This document shows positions 1 to 7,529 of a stretch of 64,000 nucleotides of DNA, in pieces. The stretch spans positions 1-64,000 of the forward strand of contig JAHQVJ010000160.1 of assembly GCA_019634415.1 (NCBI GenBank), in the 5' to 3' direction. Below the pieces are notes generated by a model. It did not search any database. It was not told where the DNA came from and saw nothing but the letters and a program-made list of their open reading frames with translations. The DNA comes from Myxococcales bacterium (GTDB lineage: Bacteria > Myxococcota_A > UBA796 > GCA-2862545). The position numbers and the translations under genes are program-made. How positions within the stretch are numbered: the first letter of the stretch is position 1; each line of letters begins with the position of its first letter.

Positions 1-99
1 GACACCGGGAGGGAGCAGGACACAGGGACCTGGCCATGGCGCCGTCGAAAGGGGCCTGGAAGGCCCGACGGTGTTGTGGACAGGTTTCTGCGTCCTGCT

Positions 100-417
100 C
101 TAGGAGGGCTCGGCAGCCACCAAGCTCTCGAGCTCGCCCCCTTCCCACATCTCCATCAAGATGTCGGAGCCGCCCACGAACTTCCCGTCCACGTACAGCT
201 GCGGGATCGTGGGCCAGTTCGCGAACTCCTTGATGCCCTGCCGGATCTCACCGTCCGACAGCACATCGAAGGTCCCGAAGTCCACGCCCAGCGCGCGCAC
301 GATGCTCACGGCGCGCATGGAGAAGCCGCACTGCGGCATGTCCGGCGTGCCCTTCATGAAGAGGAAGACGCGGTTCTTGTTGACCAGATCTTCGATGCGT
401 TGCTTGGTGTCAGACAT
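100..417 (-). CDS. grxD: Monothiol glutaredoxin, Grx4 family
   Basis: Cytoplasmic monothiol glutaredoxin of the Grx4/GrxD family. Such proteins hold a glutathione-ligated [2Fe-2S] cluster, as a homodimer or with BolA, and take part in cluster transfer or iron sensing. The 105-residue product has the usual family length and carries the single-cysteine active site CGFS at residues 30-33, followed by the typical WPTIPQLYVDGKFVGG segment (about 68-83). The ATG at 417 was chosen over longer in-frame options because a GGAGGG ribosome site lies four bases upstream. Its start overlaps the stop of bolA by eight bases, so the two are almost certainly co-translated. The family call is secure; the physiological role is inferred from the partnership known elsewhere. 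Confidence 0.96.
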   Translation of the reverse strand: MSDTKQRIEDLVNKNRVFLFMKGTPDMPQCGFSMRAVSIVRALGVDFGTFDVLSDGEIRQGIKEFANWPTIPQLYVDGKFVGGSDILMEMWEGGELESLVAAEPS

Positions 418-673
418 CGGACCCTCCAGGGCCATGAGGCCAGCGCTCGGGCGTGTAGGTCTTGAGCTGTAGCGCGTGGATGTCCTCGCGCATGTGGTCG
501 CCCAGGGCCTGGTACACCAGCTGGTGCTGCTCGACCCGGTTCTTCCCGGCAAACGCCGAGGAGGTGACCTCGGCTTGGAAATGGTGCCCGTCGTTCGCAG
601 GATCGAGGACGACGGCGGTGCACTCCGGCAGCTTCTCCTCGAGGATCTGCTGGATGCGGGGTGCGGAGAACAT
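410..673 (-). CDS. bolA: BolA family protein
   Basis: An 87-residue BolA-family protein, the known partner of CGFS glutaredoxins in [2Fe-2S] cluster binding. The sequence shows the BolA fold pattern: an N-terminal helix (IQQILEEKL, about 7-15), the H-F-x-A-x-V-T-S strand with His31 (about 30-39), and the region RVEQHQLVYQALGDHM (about 46-61) that forms the recognition helix in this family. The ATG at 673 has GGAG about six bases upstream. It is the first gene of a two-gene operon with grxD, overlapping it by eight bases. It could act in cluster trafficking or, as in some species, in transcription control; the sequence does not decide between these. Confidence 0.93.
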   Translation of the reverse strand: MFSAPRIQQILEEKLPECTAVVLDPANDGHHFQAEVTSSAFAGKNRVEQHQLVYQALGDHMREDIHALQLKTYTPERWPHGPGGSDV

Positions 674-870
674 GGGCGCTCCAGTGCTGCACGTCGGTAT
701 CCTCCCTGTAGAGGCACGACAACGCGACAGCCCTGCCCGCAGCTGCGGACGGGCTGCTGCCGGTCCACAGAGAGAGCGAGGCGGGAGGGAGACGGGCCAT
801 AGAGCGGAGTCCGGAGAGGGACGGTGCCCTACCTGTTGGCGGGCTTCGTCGTTGCGCCACGCGGTACCGC

Positions 871-916
871 CGGCAAGGAACTGGCGCACTGCGTGCGCTG
901 ATCAGTCCCTTGCCGA
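871..916 (-). terminator. Long composite RNA hairpin after the muiA pseudogene
   Basis: Read on the minus strand, CGGCAAGGGACT (916-905) pairs with AGTTCCTTGCCG (882-871) over 12 base pairs including one G-U. Inside it a second perfect stem, GCGCAC/GTGCGC (898-893 with 889-884), closes a three-base loop. The hairpin begins 44 bases after the stop of the minus-strand MuiA gene and about 200 bases before bolA. There is no T-run after it, so a classical intrinsic terminator is not certain. It may be a GC-rich terminator or attenuator, or a structured RNA. That G-U pairing fits only when this strand is transcribed supports the orientation. Confidence 0.55.
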
Positions 917-959
917 CGGCACCGCAGTTCGCACGAAGCCCTTGGGGGGGGGAAGCCCG

Positions 960-2525
960 TTAGGGCCCATGGAACGGCAGCTGCACGCGGCCTGAGGCAC
1001 GCACCACGTAGCTGACCTCGAGCGTTCGCGCGTCGCCGGGCTGCAGCTCCAAGCTCCAGGTGCAGAACCCCTCGTCGTCGGTCTCGGCGGCGGGCAACAC
1101 CTCGGCATCGGACACCGAGATGTCCTTGATCTCGCTGACCGGCACCCGCTCCCGCAGCTCGAGCGACCGCGCCTCCTCGCCGGAGTTGCGCACGGACATC
1201 TCGATGCGAAAGGTGTGCGTCTGACGCCCGGTCGCCTTGGTGCGCTCCACCTCGTGCGCCCGACGACGCACGATCTGGATGGCATCGTCGCTGCCCCACC
1301 CGAGCCCGAAGGAGGCCTCGGGACGCACCAACCGGATCTGCGACCGCCCCACCGCCGTCCCGTCGCGCACCAACTCCACGGGACCTGCCAGCAGCGGCTG
1401 CCCCGACGTGTTCGTCTGCTCGGAGCGCACGATGGCCGTGGGACTCTGCTCGGGTACGGAGCGCAACCCGAGCACGGCGTCACCCTCCCACTCCCCCAAC
1501 ACCACCGCCACGGGTCGACCGTCGCTCGGCAGATCGAGGGGCTCCGACAGCGCATGGCGGAAGGGGGTCCCCCCATCGTCGATGCCGGGGAGCGAGGTGG
1601 TGGCCCGAACCCCCAGAGGACGCGCGACCGCGACCTCCTCGGATTCCTCCACCACCACGTCGAACCGCGGCTGCACGCTCACCAGATCGTCGGTGAGAGA
1701 GGGCGGCTCGGCCTGATCACCGGGACGGGCCGTGGAGAGCACCACCGACACCTCGGACCAGTCCTCGCCCGTGGCGTTCCAACACACCGCCCGCCGCTCC
1801 CAGGTCAGACGCGCGGGCGCCTCCTAGGGATCCTCGCCGGCGGAGCGCAACCGAGCACGATGGGCCGGCCGCCACAAGGCACAAGGCACCACGTAGCGAA
1901 CGTGCAGATCCCCCGCTGCCTGAGCGAGCACGGAGATCTCCAGGAACGAATCGACGGCGGGCTCCCCCTCGCGCGCCCGCTCGAGCTCCTCGGTGAGGGC
2001 CGCCTCCGCAGCGACCCTGGCCGCCAGCTCGGACTCGGCGGTGCCGACGGCCTGGATGGCCTCGCGCAGACGCGTGGACAGCCCCTCCACGGAGCGCACC
2101 CACGCCTCGGGACCATCCTGCTCCTGCAGCGCACGAACGGTGGCGGCCTGCGCCGCCTGCGTGGCCCGTAGCGCCCGCTGATGCGCCTCGTGGGCGCGCG
2201 TGACCACGTCGGCCTGCACCTCGCGACCCTCGGTGGCTTCCGTCAGGCGACGCTGCAGATCCTCCACCGCGCGCACGGCATCGTCGGACAGGTCGCTGCG
2301 CCGGCGCACCACCTCGATCTCCTCCACCACCATGGAGCTGGAGCCCCCGGGAAAGGAGATGGCCTGCTGGCGCAGCAGCGGTGTGAGCGGACCCAGCGTG
2401 AACTGGTGGCGCCCCTCGGCCGACACGGGCACGCGCCGGGTCACGGCCGCACGGTCTTCGAACAGCTCCACCTTCACCAAGGTGCCAGGCACCGGATCGT
2501 GGCGCAGCGTGGGCTCGTCAGGCAC
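960..2525 (-). pseudogene. MuiA-family (DUF4140/DUF4139) gene split by an in-frame TAG
   Basis: A member of the mucoidy-inhibitor MuiA family (DUF4140 N-terminal and DUF4139 C-terminal domains), a family of unknown biochemical function. The first part (2525-1824, GTG start) holds the N-terminal domain, a helical coiled-coil middle (about residues 75-185) and the family motif ALWRPAHRARL. It stops at a TAG at 1826-1824. Reading on in the same frame continues the family sequence without a break (EAPARLTWERRAV, then TGEDWSEVSVVLSTARPGD) to a TAA at 960. A single codon therefore interrupts a gene of about 521 codons. Causes could be a point mutation, a sequencing error, or true separate translation from the GTG at 1787. 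The start overlaps the stop of the intact upstream paralog by eight bases. Confidence 0.8.
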
Positions 2526-4719
2526 GTTCGTCTCCCCCCACCAACTCCTCGTTGGCCCCCAGCGTCACCGCATAGCCGAGCACGGCCCGGGCCTCCCCTT
2601 CGGCCTCGACCTCCACCAGCTGCACCTTGGCTCCCTGCAACCCCTGACTGTCGCCCGGTGGGCGATAGGGCTTCACGATGGGCGTGCTCGTGGTGATCAC
2701 CACCGCCGGACCCGCCTGCGGATCCACCGGCACCGGCACCCGCTCCACCAAGTGCACGGTGATGGGCTCGGGCAAGCGCGAGGCCACCCGCACGTCGATG
2801 GTGGTGTGCATGCACCGCCCGCCACCGATGATCCCCGCGGTCTCCTCGCGGTAGCGCACGGTGCGCGTGAGCTGGATGCCCTCCTGCGCCCCGAGGCCGA
2901 GCTCCATGGTCTCGGTGCCCTCGGATCCACCCCAGGGAGTGGTGCGCTGTAGCGTGCCGTCGAGGAACACGTCGACGGGCCCAGACGGTAGCGCCGTCTC
3001 CTCGGGCAGCTGCGCCCGCACGCGCCGGAAGGCCCGCGGATCGGACCGCGGGATGGCGTGGTACTGCAGCTGCAGCTCCACGGACTCGCCGAACACGGCC
3101 ACGCTGTGGGCGCGCCCGTCACTGGGTACGTCCACGGTGCCCTGCGCGTCGAAGCGCAGGTGCCGCTCGGCGACGGGTCCCGGACGCTTGTGATGGCGCG
3201 GGAGCGGCCGCTGGGCCACGACGTCGGCGTCCTTGTGCGCCTGGCGCCACGCCGACAAGAAGCGCTCGCGTGCCGCCTCGGGTAGCTCGGCCTCGGCCAG
3301 CAGCCCCTCGTCGTCCACGGGCATCAGACGACCCCGCACACCCCGTGGCGTGTCGAAGGAGCGCAGCCTGAGTCGGGAGAAGTCGAGCAGATCGGGATCC
3401 ACCTCGAGCTGAGCGGCGCCAGCGGGGGCATCGCGCTCCGACGGCGTCAGACCGCGCACCGCAACCTGCTTGGGGCTGGTCTCGGGGGCGGGGATCGTGA
3501 CGGGATCGAGGTCCAGCTCCTGTGTGAGCGGCACGGGGGGCAGCATCACGGCATCGTCGCCGACGGCGGTGCCGACCCCCATGACACCCGCAGGCCCCGC
3601 CATGCGTGCCGGCGGCTGCGGAGCGGTGGTCTCGGCCTCCTGAGGCATGGGCAGCGCCACGGTGGGCTCCACCGACTGCGCGTCGTCGTCCAGCGAGATG
3701 GAGCCCCAGCTCTCGATCTCGGCGAGCACCTCGTGCGCTTCCTGCTCCTGATCGCCGAGCTGGATGTCGTCGCTCCATCCCGAGGAGCCGTTGGTGACGG
3801 ACACGTCGTCCACCACCACGTCGGGCTCGGTCTCCTGCAGCATGGAGGCCACCTCGTCGGGAAACAGCGCGTCGAAGCCTGCCGGCAGCTCGCGCCACGC
3901 AGGCGGACGTGGCGGCAGGTGGGTGCCGATCCGCAGCGGCGGCAGGTGCGGCGTGTCGACCTCACGCTGACAGGGCGTGGTGGTGAGCGCCAAGGCCACC
4001 TCGTCCCACGACTCCCCGGTCTGCTGGCTCACCAGCGCACGCATGGCGAATCGCCCCTGCTGGAGCGACGCGTGCACGTCGAGCACGTAGGCCGCCGACC
4101 AGGTGCACCCCGGCACCTGGTAGGTCAGCGTCAGCTCGGTCTTGCGGTTGCTGTCGGTGGACAGGATCAGGCGACGCGTGGGCTGCCAGTCCCTCCAGGC
4201 CCCCTCCTCGGTGCTCCCGGAGACCTGCTCCTCGAGGGCAGCCACCGCGGCGTGCGCACCGGCCAGATCGCGGCGTGCGGCCCGGATCTCGGTGTCGACC
4301 CGCTCGATCCAGGGCTCGAGTGCACCCTCGATGGCGAGCCAGCCGGCCATGCGCTCTGCCGTGGGCAGCGAGCCCTCGGGATCGAACCCCGGCGCGAGGC
4401 GTGCCGCGAGCTGCCGCTCGGCCTGCAGCGCCCCCAGCGTGATGTCGAGCTCGGCCACCCGGGCCTTCGCCCGGGTGAGCGCCTCCACGGGGCCTTTGTC
4501 GTCTCCGGGCGGCCCCTCGGGCACGTCCAGCTCGAGCCGCATGGCCACCACGGCGGCCCCCTGGGCCTGCACGCGCACGGACTCGGGCCGCAGCAGCATG
4601 GGAAGCCCCGCCACCACCACCTCGCGGTGCACGGGCGTGGCGGTGCCGAGCCGCTCCACCGTCGCTCCGTCGGGGTGGACGGTCACCCCGATCGCTTCGA
4701 GCTCTACGACTCTCGACAC
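2518..4719 (-). CDS. MuiA-family protein with DUF4140 and DUF4139 domains
   Basis: An intact 733-residue member of the MuiA/DUF4139 family; the biochemical role of this family is not established. It has the N-terminal DUF4140 region (about 1-95, with the typical VTVHPDGATVERLGTA strand pattern), a helical segment (about 80-160), the DUF4139 block beginning with LTYQVPGCTWSAAYVLDVHA, a long low-complexity insert rich in Asp, Glu and Pro (about 270-420) and a C-terminal block ending in VEAEGEARAVLGYAV. The insert makes it longer than most relatives. The GTG start at 4719 overlaps the preceding gene by 16 bases, and its end overlaps the split paralog by eight, so the three form one operon. No signal peptide is visible, so it appears cytoplasmic or peripheral. 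Confidence 0.85.
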   Translation of the reverse strand: MSRVVELEAIGVTVHPDGATVERLGTATPVHREVVVAGLPMLLRPESVRVQAQGAAVVAMRLELDVPEGPPGDDKGPVEALTRAKARVAELDITLGALQAERQLAARLAPGFDPEGSLPTAERMAGWLAIEGALEPWIERVDTEIRAARRDLAGAHAAVAALEEQVSGSTEEGAWRDWQPTRRLILSTDSNRKTELTLTYQVPGCTWSAAYVLDVHASLQQGRFAMRALVSQQTGESWDEVALALTTTPCQREVDTPHLPPLRIGTHLPPRPPAWRELPAGFDALFPDEVASMLQETEPDVVVDDVSVTNGSSGWSDDIQLGDQEQEAHEVLAEIESWGSISLDDDAQSVEPTVALPMPQEAETTAPQPPARMAGPAGVMGVGTAVGDDAVMLPPVPLTQELDLDPVTIPAPETSPKQVAVRGLTPSERDAPAGAAQLEVDPDLLDFSRLRLRSFDTPRGVRGRLMPVDDEGLLAEAELPEAARERFLSAWRQAHKDADVVAQRPLPRHHKRPGPVAERHLRFDAQGTVDVPSDGRAHSVAVFGESVELQLQYHAIPRSDPRAFRRVRAQLPEETALPSGPVDVFLDGTLQRTTPWGGSEGTETMELGLGAQEGIQLTRTVRYREETAGIIGGGRCMHTTIDVRVASRLPEPITVHLVERVPVPVDPQAGPAVVITTSTPIVKPYRPPGDSQGLQGAKVQLVEVEAEGEARAVLGYAVTLGANEELVGGDERA

Positions 4720-5327
4720 AGCACGAACGGGGCAGTGGGAAGCAGGGATCCGATCCGCACCAGCAGAGGCGGACGGCCAGCAGACGCTGGTCTGGGCAAG
4801 TTCTTGAAGCTGTCACCGATGTACACGTGGTCGCTCACCTTCCGCAGGATGTCCACCATGTTGCCGTAGACGAGGGACGGAAGACCCCGCTCGTTCGACC
4901 GCATCGGCGGAAACTCGGGATGTCGGTTCTGAGGCAGCCTACGGTAATCGATCCACACCTCCCCGGGCACCTCGGGGCTGTCGTAGAAGGTGAAGTGGCC
5001 TGGCCCCGTGACGCGCTTGGCGGCGAAGTTCAGCCAGCCGAAGTCGTTGTCGTTGTAGCCGACGCCCTCCTCCCCGAGCTGCGCGAAGCACTTGGCGAAG
5101 AAGCTGAAGAGCAGCAGTCCGTTGCGCCCCGGGAAGCGGACCATGCCCTCGGAGTCGGCGAGGTCGACGGACCGCATCGCATGCCCCTCGGCGAGCGCGA
5201 ACAGGTGCTTCTGATCGGCTGCGTTCAGCGATCTCACCCAGGCGAGGCGATCGGCGTGGGCAGCCTCGTTCAGCGCCGTCGTCACGGGCTCGAGGTCGTC
5301 CACCGTACGAGGGCGAGGAATCGACAC
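4704..5327 (-). CDS. Hypothetical protein upstream of the MuiA pair
   Basis: I do not recognise this 207-residue protein. It has no signal peptide and no membrane segment. The middle is rich in aromatic residues (GRNGLLLFSFFAKCFAQLG, then NDNDFGWLNFAAKRVTGPGHFTFYD, about 67-115), suggesting a compact globular domain, and the last 25 residues are Pro/Leu-rich. The GTG start at 5327 has GGGAG about seven bases upstream. It is the first gene of the minus-strand operon leading into the two MuiA-family genes and overlaps the first of them by 16 bases, so a shared function is likely but cannot be named. It diverges from the prolyl oligopeptidase gene across a 52-base gap. Confidence 0.75.
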   Translation of the reverse strand: MSIPRPRTVDDLEPVTTALNEAAHADRLAWVRSLNAADQKHLFALAEGHAMRSVDLADSEGMVRFPGRNGLLLFSFFAKCFAQLGEEGVGYNDNDFGWLNFAAKRVTGPGHFTFYDSPEVPGEVWIDYRRLPQNRHPEFPPMRSNERGLPSLVYGNMVDILRKVSDHVYIGDSFKNLPRPASAGRPPLLVRIGSLLPTAPFVLCRES

Positions 5328-5379
5328 TGGGTGCTCCCTGTGGGAACGCTACTATCGGCTGCTGGAAGGGAGGGTGAAC

Positions 5380-7497
5380 ATGAAGCGCGTGGTCTTCGTC
5401 GTGGCGATCCTGGGCTGTGGCCCCAAGGAGGCGCCAGAGGGGTCGATGACGGCTCGACCGGAGCCAGCGGATCTGGCCCCCCGTGGGGATCACGTCGACG
5501 AGATCGCCGGCCTGACCATCGCAGATCCCTACCGAGGACTGGAGGCGCTGGCCGACGACGATGCGTGGCTGTCCGCCCGCAACGCGAGCTTCCAGGCGCA
5601 CACCGACGCCATGCCGCAGCGTGAGGAGCTGTACGACCGCTTCCAGCGTCTGTGGCGCTACGACGACGCCACGATCCGCAGACCGTGCCTGCTGTCGGAT
5701 CGCCAGGTGTGGCGCACCAAGCGCGCCGATCAGGACAAGTGGGTGGTGCACCTGGCCGAGGGTCCCGACGACGAGGGGCGCGTGGTGGTGGATCCGAACA
5801 CCTGGGACACCAACGATCAGCTCGCGCGCTTCACGCCCTCCGCCGACTGCCGCTACGCCGTGGTGGGCAAGGCCAAGGCAGGCGACGAGAACGCGGTGCT
5901 GAAGGTGCTCGATCTCGACGACGGCACCTTTCTGGACGACACCTTCCGGGGCTGGAAGCAGGGGGGCGTGTCGTGGAAGCACGACAACTCGGGCTTCTAC
6001 TACTCGGCCAAGCCGCTGCAGGGCGAGGTGGAAGGCGACAACAGCCACTTCTACAACCACCGCGCCTGGTGGCACACCCTTGGCACCCAGGGCGACGCCG
6101 ACGTGTTGGTCCTGCACTCCGACGACGACAAGAACCTGTGGCACGGCGCCTCCGTCAGCGAAGACGGGCGCTGGCTGCTGGAGGGGCAGAGCCTGTTCAA
6201 CCAGTCCCGCGACTGGATCACGGACCTGACGGCGAAGCGGCCCGAGCGCAAGGCGATCATCGAGGAGCTCGAGGCGCGGGTGTGGGCTCGAGTGGTGGAC
6301 GACACCTTGCTGATCACCACCGACCTGGACGCGCCGAACATGCGGGTGATGGCGGCCGATCCGCGCAACCCGGGCAAGGACCAGTGGCGCGAGCTGATCC
6401 CCGAGCGCGAGGACGTGCTCAAGGGCGTCACCCCGGCGGCGGGCAAGCTGTACGCCACCTACCAGCGCGATGCGTCCACGGCGATCGTGGTGTTCGACCT
6501 CGAGGGCAACGAGCTGCACGAGGTGCCCCTGCCCACCCTCGGGACGGCCTCGGTGTGGGGCCGATGGGATCTCGACGAGGTGCAGATCACCTTCCAGTCC
6601 TTCGCCGTGCCGAGCACGGTCTACACCCACGACACGGCCAAGAACGAGCTCGTGCTGCTGAAGTCCAACGCGATGCCCGTGGAGCAGGAGCTGCTCGACC
6701 GGATCTCGGTGGACCGGGTGTGGTTCACGAGCAAGGACGGCACCCGCGTGCCGATGTTCGTGGTGCACACGGGCCAGACGGACGGCCCCGTGCCCACCTT
6801 GCTCACGGGCTACGGTGGGTTCAACATCTCCATGCGGCCCCGCTTCTCCACCACCGCGTTGACCTGGGTGGAGCGCGGCGGCGCCTACGCCCTGCCGAAC
6901 CTGCGGGGAGGCGGCGAGTTCGGCAAGGCCTGGCACGAGGCGGGCATGCGCGAGCGCAAGCAGAACGTGTTCGACGACTTCCTCGGCGCCGCGCAGTGGC
7001 TGCTGGCGGAGGGCTGGACCACCCCCGAGCAGCTGGCGATCTCGGGCGGCAGCAACGGCGGCCTGCTGGTGAGCGCCGCGGTGACCCAGGCGCCCGAGCT
7101 GTTCGGCGCCGTGCTCTGCTCCGTTCCCCTCACGGACATGGTGCGCTTCCACACCTTCGGGATCGCCGACATCTGGACGGAGGAGTACGGCAGCCCAGAA
7201 GATCCGGAGATGCTGCCCCACCTGCACGCCTACTCGCCCTACCACGCTGTTCGCGACGGCGTGGACTACCCGGCGATCCTCGTGGTGGGATCCGCCAACG
7301 ACGCCCGCACCGATCCGGTGCATGCCACCAAGTTCGCAGCTGCCGTGCGTCATGCCGACCGCGATCGCGGCACCGAGCAGCCCATTCTGCTCACCGTGCG
7401 ATCCGACAGCGGCCACGGAGGCGGCGTGGGGATCGACGTACGTGCCGATCAGAAGGCGCGGAACTACGGCTTCCTGATGGCCGAGGTAGGGCTGTAG
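5380..7497 (+). CDS. Prolyl oligopeptidase family (S9A) lipoprotein
   Basis: A serine peptidase of family S9A, which cleaves short peptides after proline; here it is exported as a lipoprotein. A very short signal (MKRVVFVVAILGC) ends in a lipobox with Cys13. The 705-residue length fits the family: a beta-propeller N-terminal half and a C-terminal alpha/beta-hydrolase domain. The catalytic triad is visible as Ser558 in GGSNGG, Asp641 in SANDAR and His679 in DSGHGGG. I chose the ATG at 5380 rather than the GTG at 5374 because the run GGAAGGGAGGG lies just upstream. A candidate -10 (TACTAT, 5350-5355) precedes it. Role: degradation of peptides in the periplasm or at the surface. Confidence 0.93.
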   Translation: MKRVVFVVAILGCGPKEAPEGSMTARPEPADLAPRGDHVDEIAGLTIADPYRGLEALADDDAWLSARNASFQAHTDAMPQREELYDRFQRLWRYDDATIRRPCLLSDRQVWRTKRADQDKWVVHLAEGPDDEGRVVVDPNTWDTNDQLARFTPSADCRYAVVGKAKAGDENAVLKVLDLDDGTFLDDTFRGWKQGGVSWKHDNSGFYYSAKPLQGEVEGDNSHFYNHRAWWHTLGTQGDADVLVLHSDDDKNLWHGASVSEDGRWLLEGQSLFNQSRDWITDLTAKRPERKAIIEELEARVWARVVDDTLLITTDLDAPNMRVMAADPRNPGKDQWRELIPEREDVLKGVTPAAGKLYATYQRDASTAIVVFDLEGNELHEVPLPTLGTASVWGRWDLDEVQITFQSFAVPSTVYTHDTAKNELVLLKSNAMPVEQELLDRISVDRVWFTSKDGTRVPMFVVHTGQTDGPVPTLLTGYGGFNISMRPRFSTTALTWVERGGAYALPNLRGGGEFGKAWHEAGMRERKQNVFDDFLGAAQWLLAEGWTTPEQLAISGGSNGGLLVSAAVTQAPELFGAVLCSVPLTDMVRFHTFGIADIWTEEYGSPEDPEMLPHLHAYSPYHAVRDGVDYPAILVVGSANDARTDPVHATKFAAAVRHADRDRGTEQPILLTVRSDSGHGGGVGIDVRADQKARNYGFLMAEVGL

Positions 7498-7529
7498 ACG
7501 CCGACGGCGCGTGAGATTACGGCGCTTGG

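Noticed and set aside
1-99. A gene or terminator in the first 99 bases
   Set aside because: Only a weak interrupted hairpin (CCGTCG at 42-47 with CGACGG at 66-71) is seen, without a T-run, and no coding signal.
737-748. CCGCAGCTGCGG palindrome between bolA and the split MuiA gene
   Set aside because: Short, GC-only and single-copy in the window; no nearby promoter features make it meaningful on its own.
2541-2555. Inverted repeat CCAAC-N5-GTTGG similar to the ATCAAC palindrome
   Set aside because: It is within the MuiA coding sequence, has a different spacer, and matches only five bases per arm.
4939-7416. An open frame of more than 800 codons on the minus strand
   Set aside because: It lies antisense to the prolyl oligopeptidase gene, is His/Gly/Val-rich with no domain, and is explained by high GC codon structure of the real gene.
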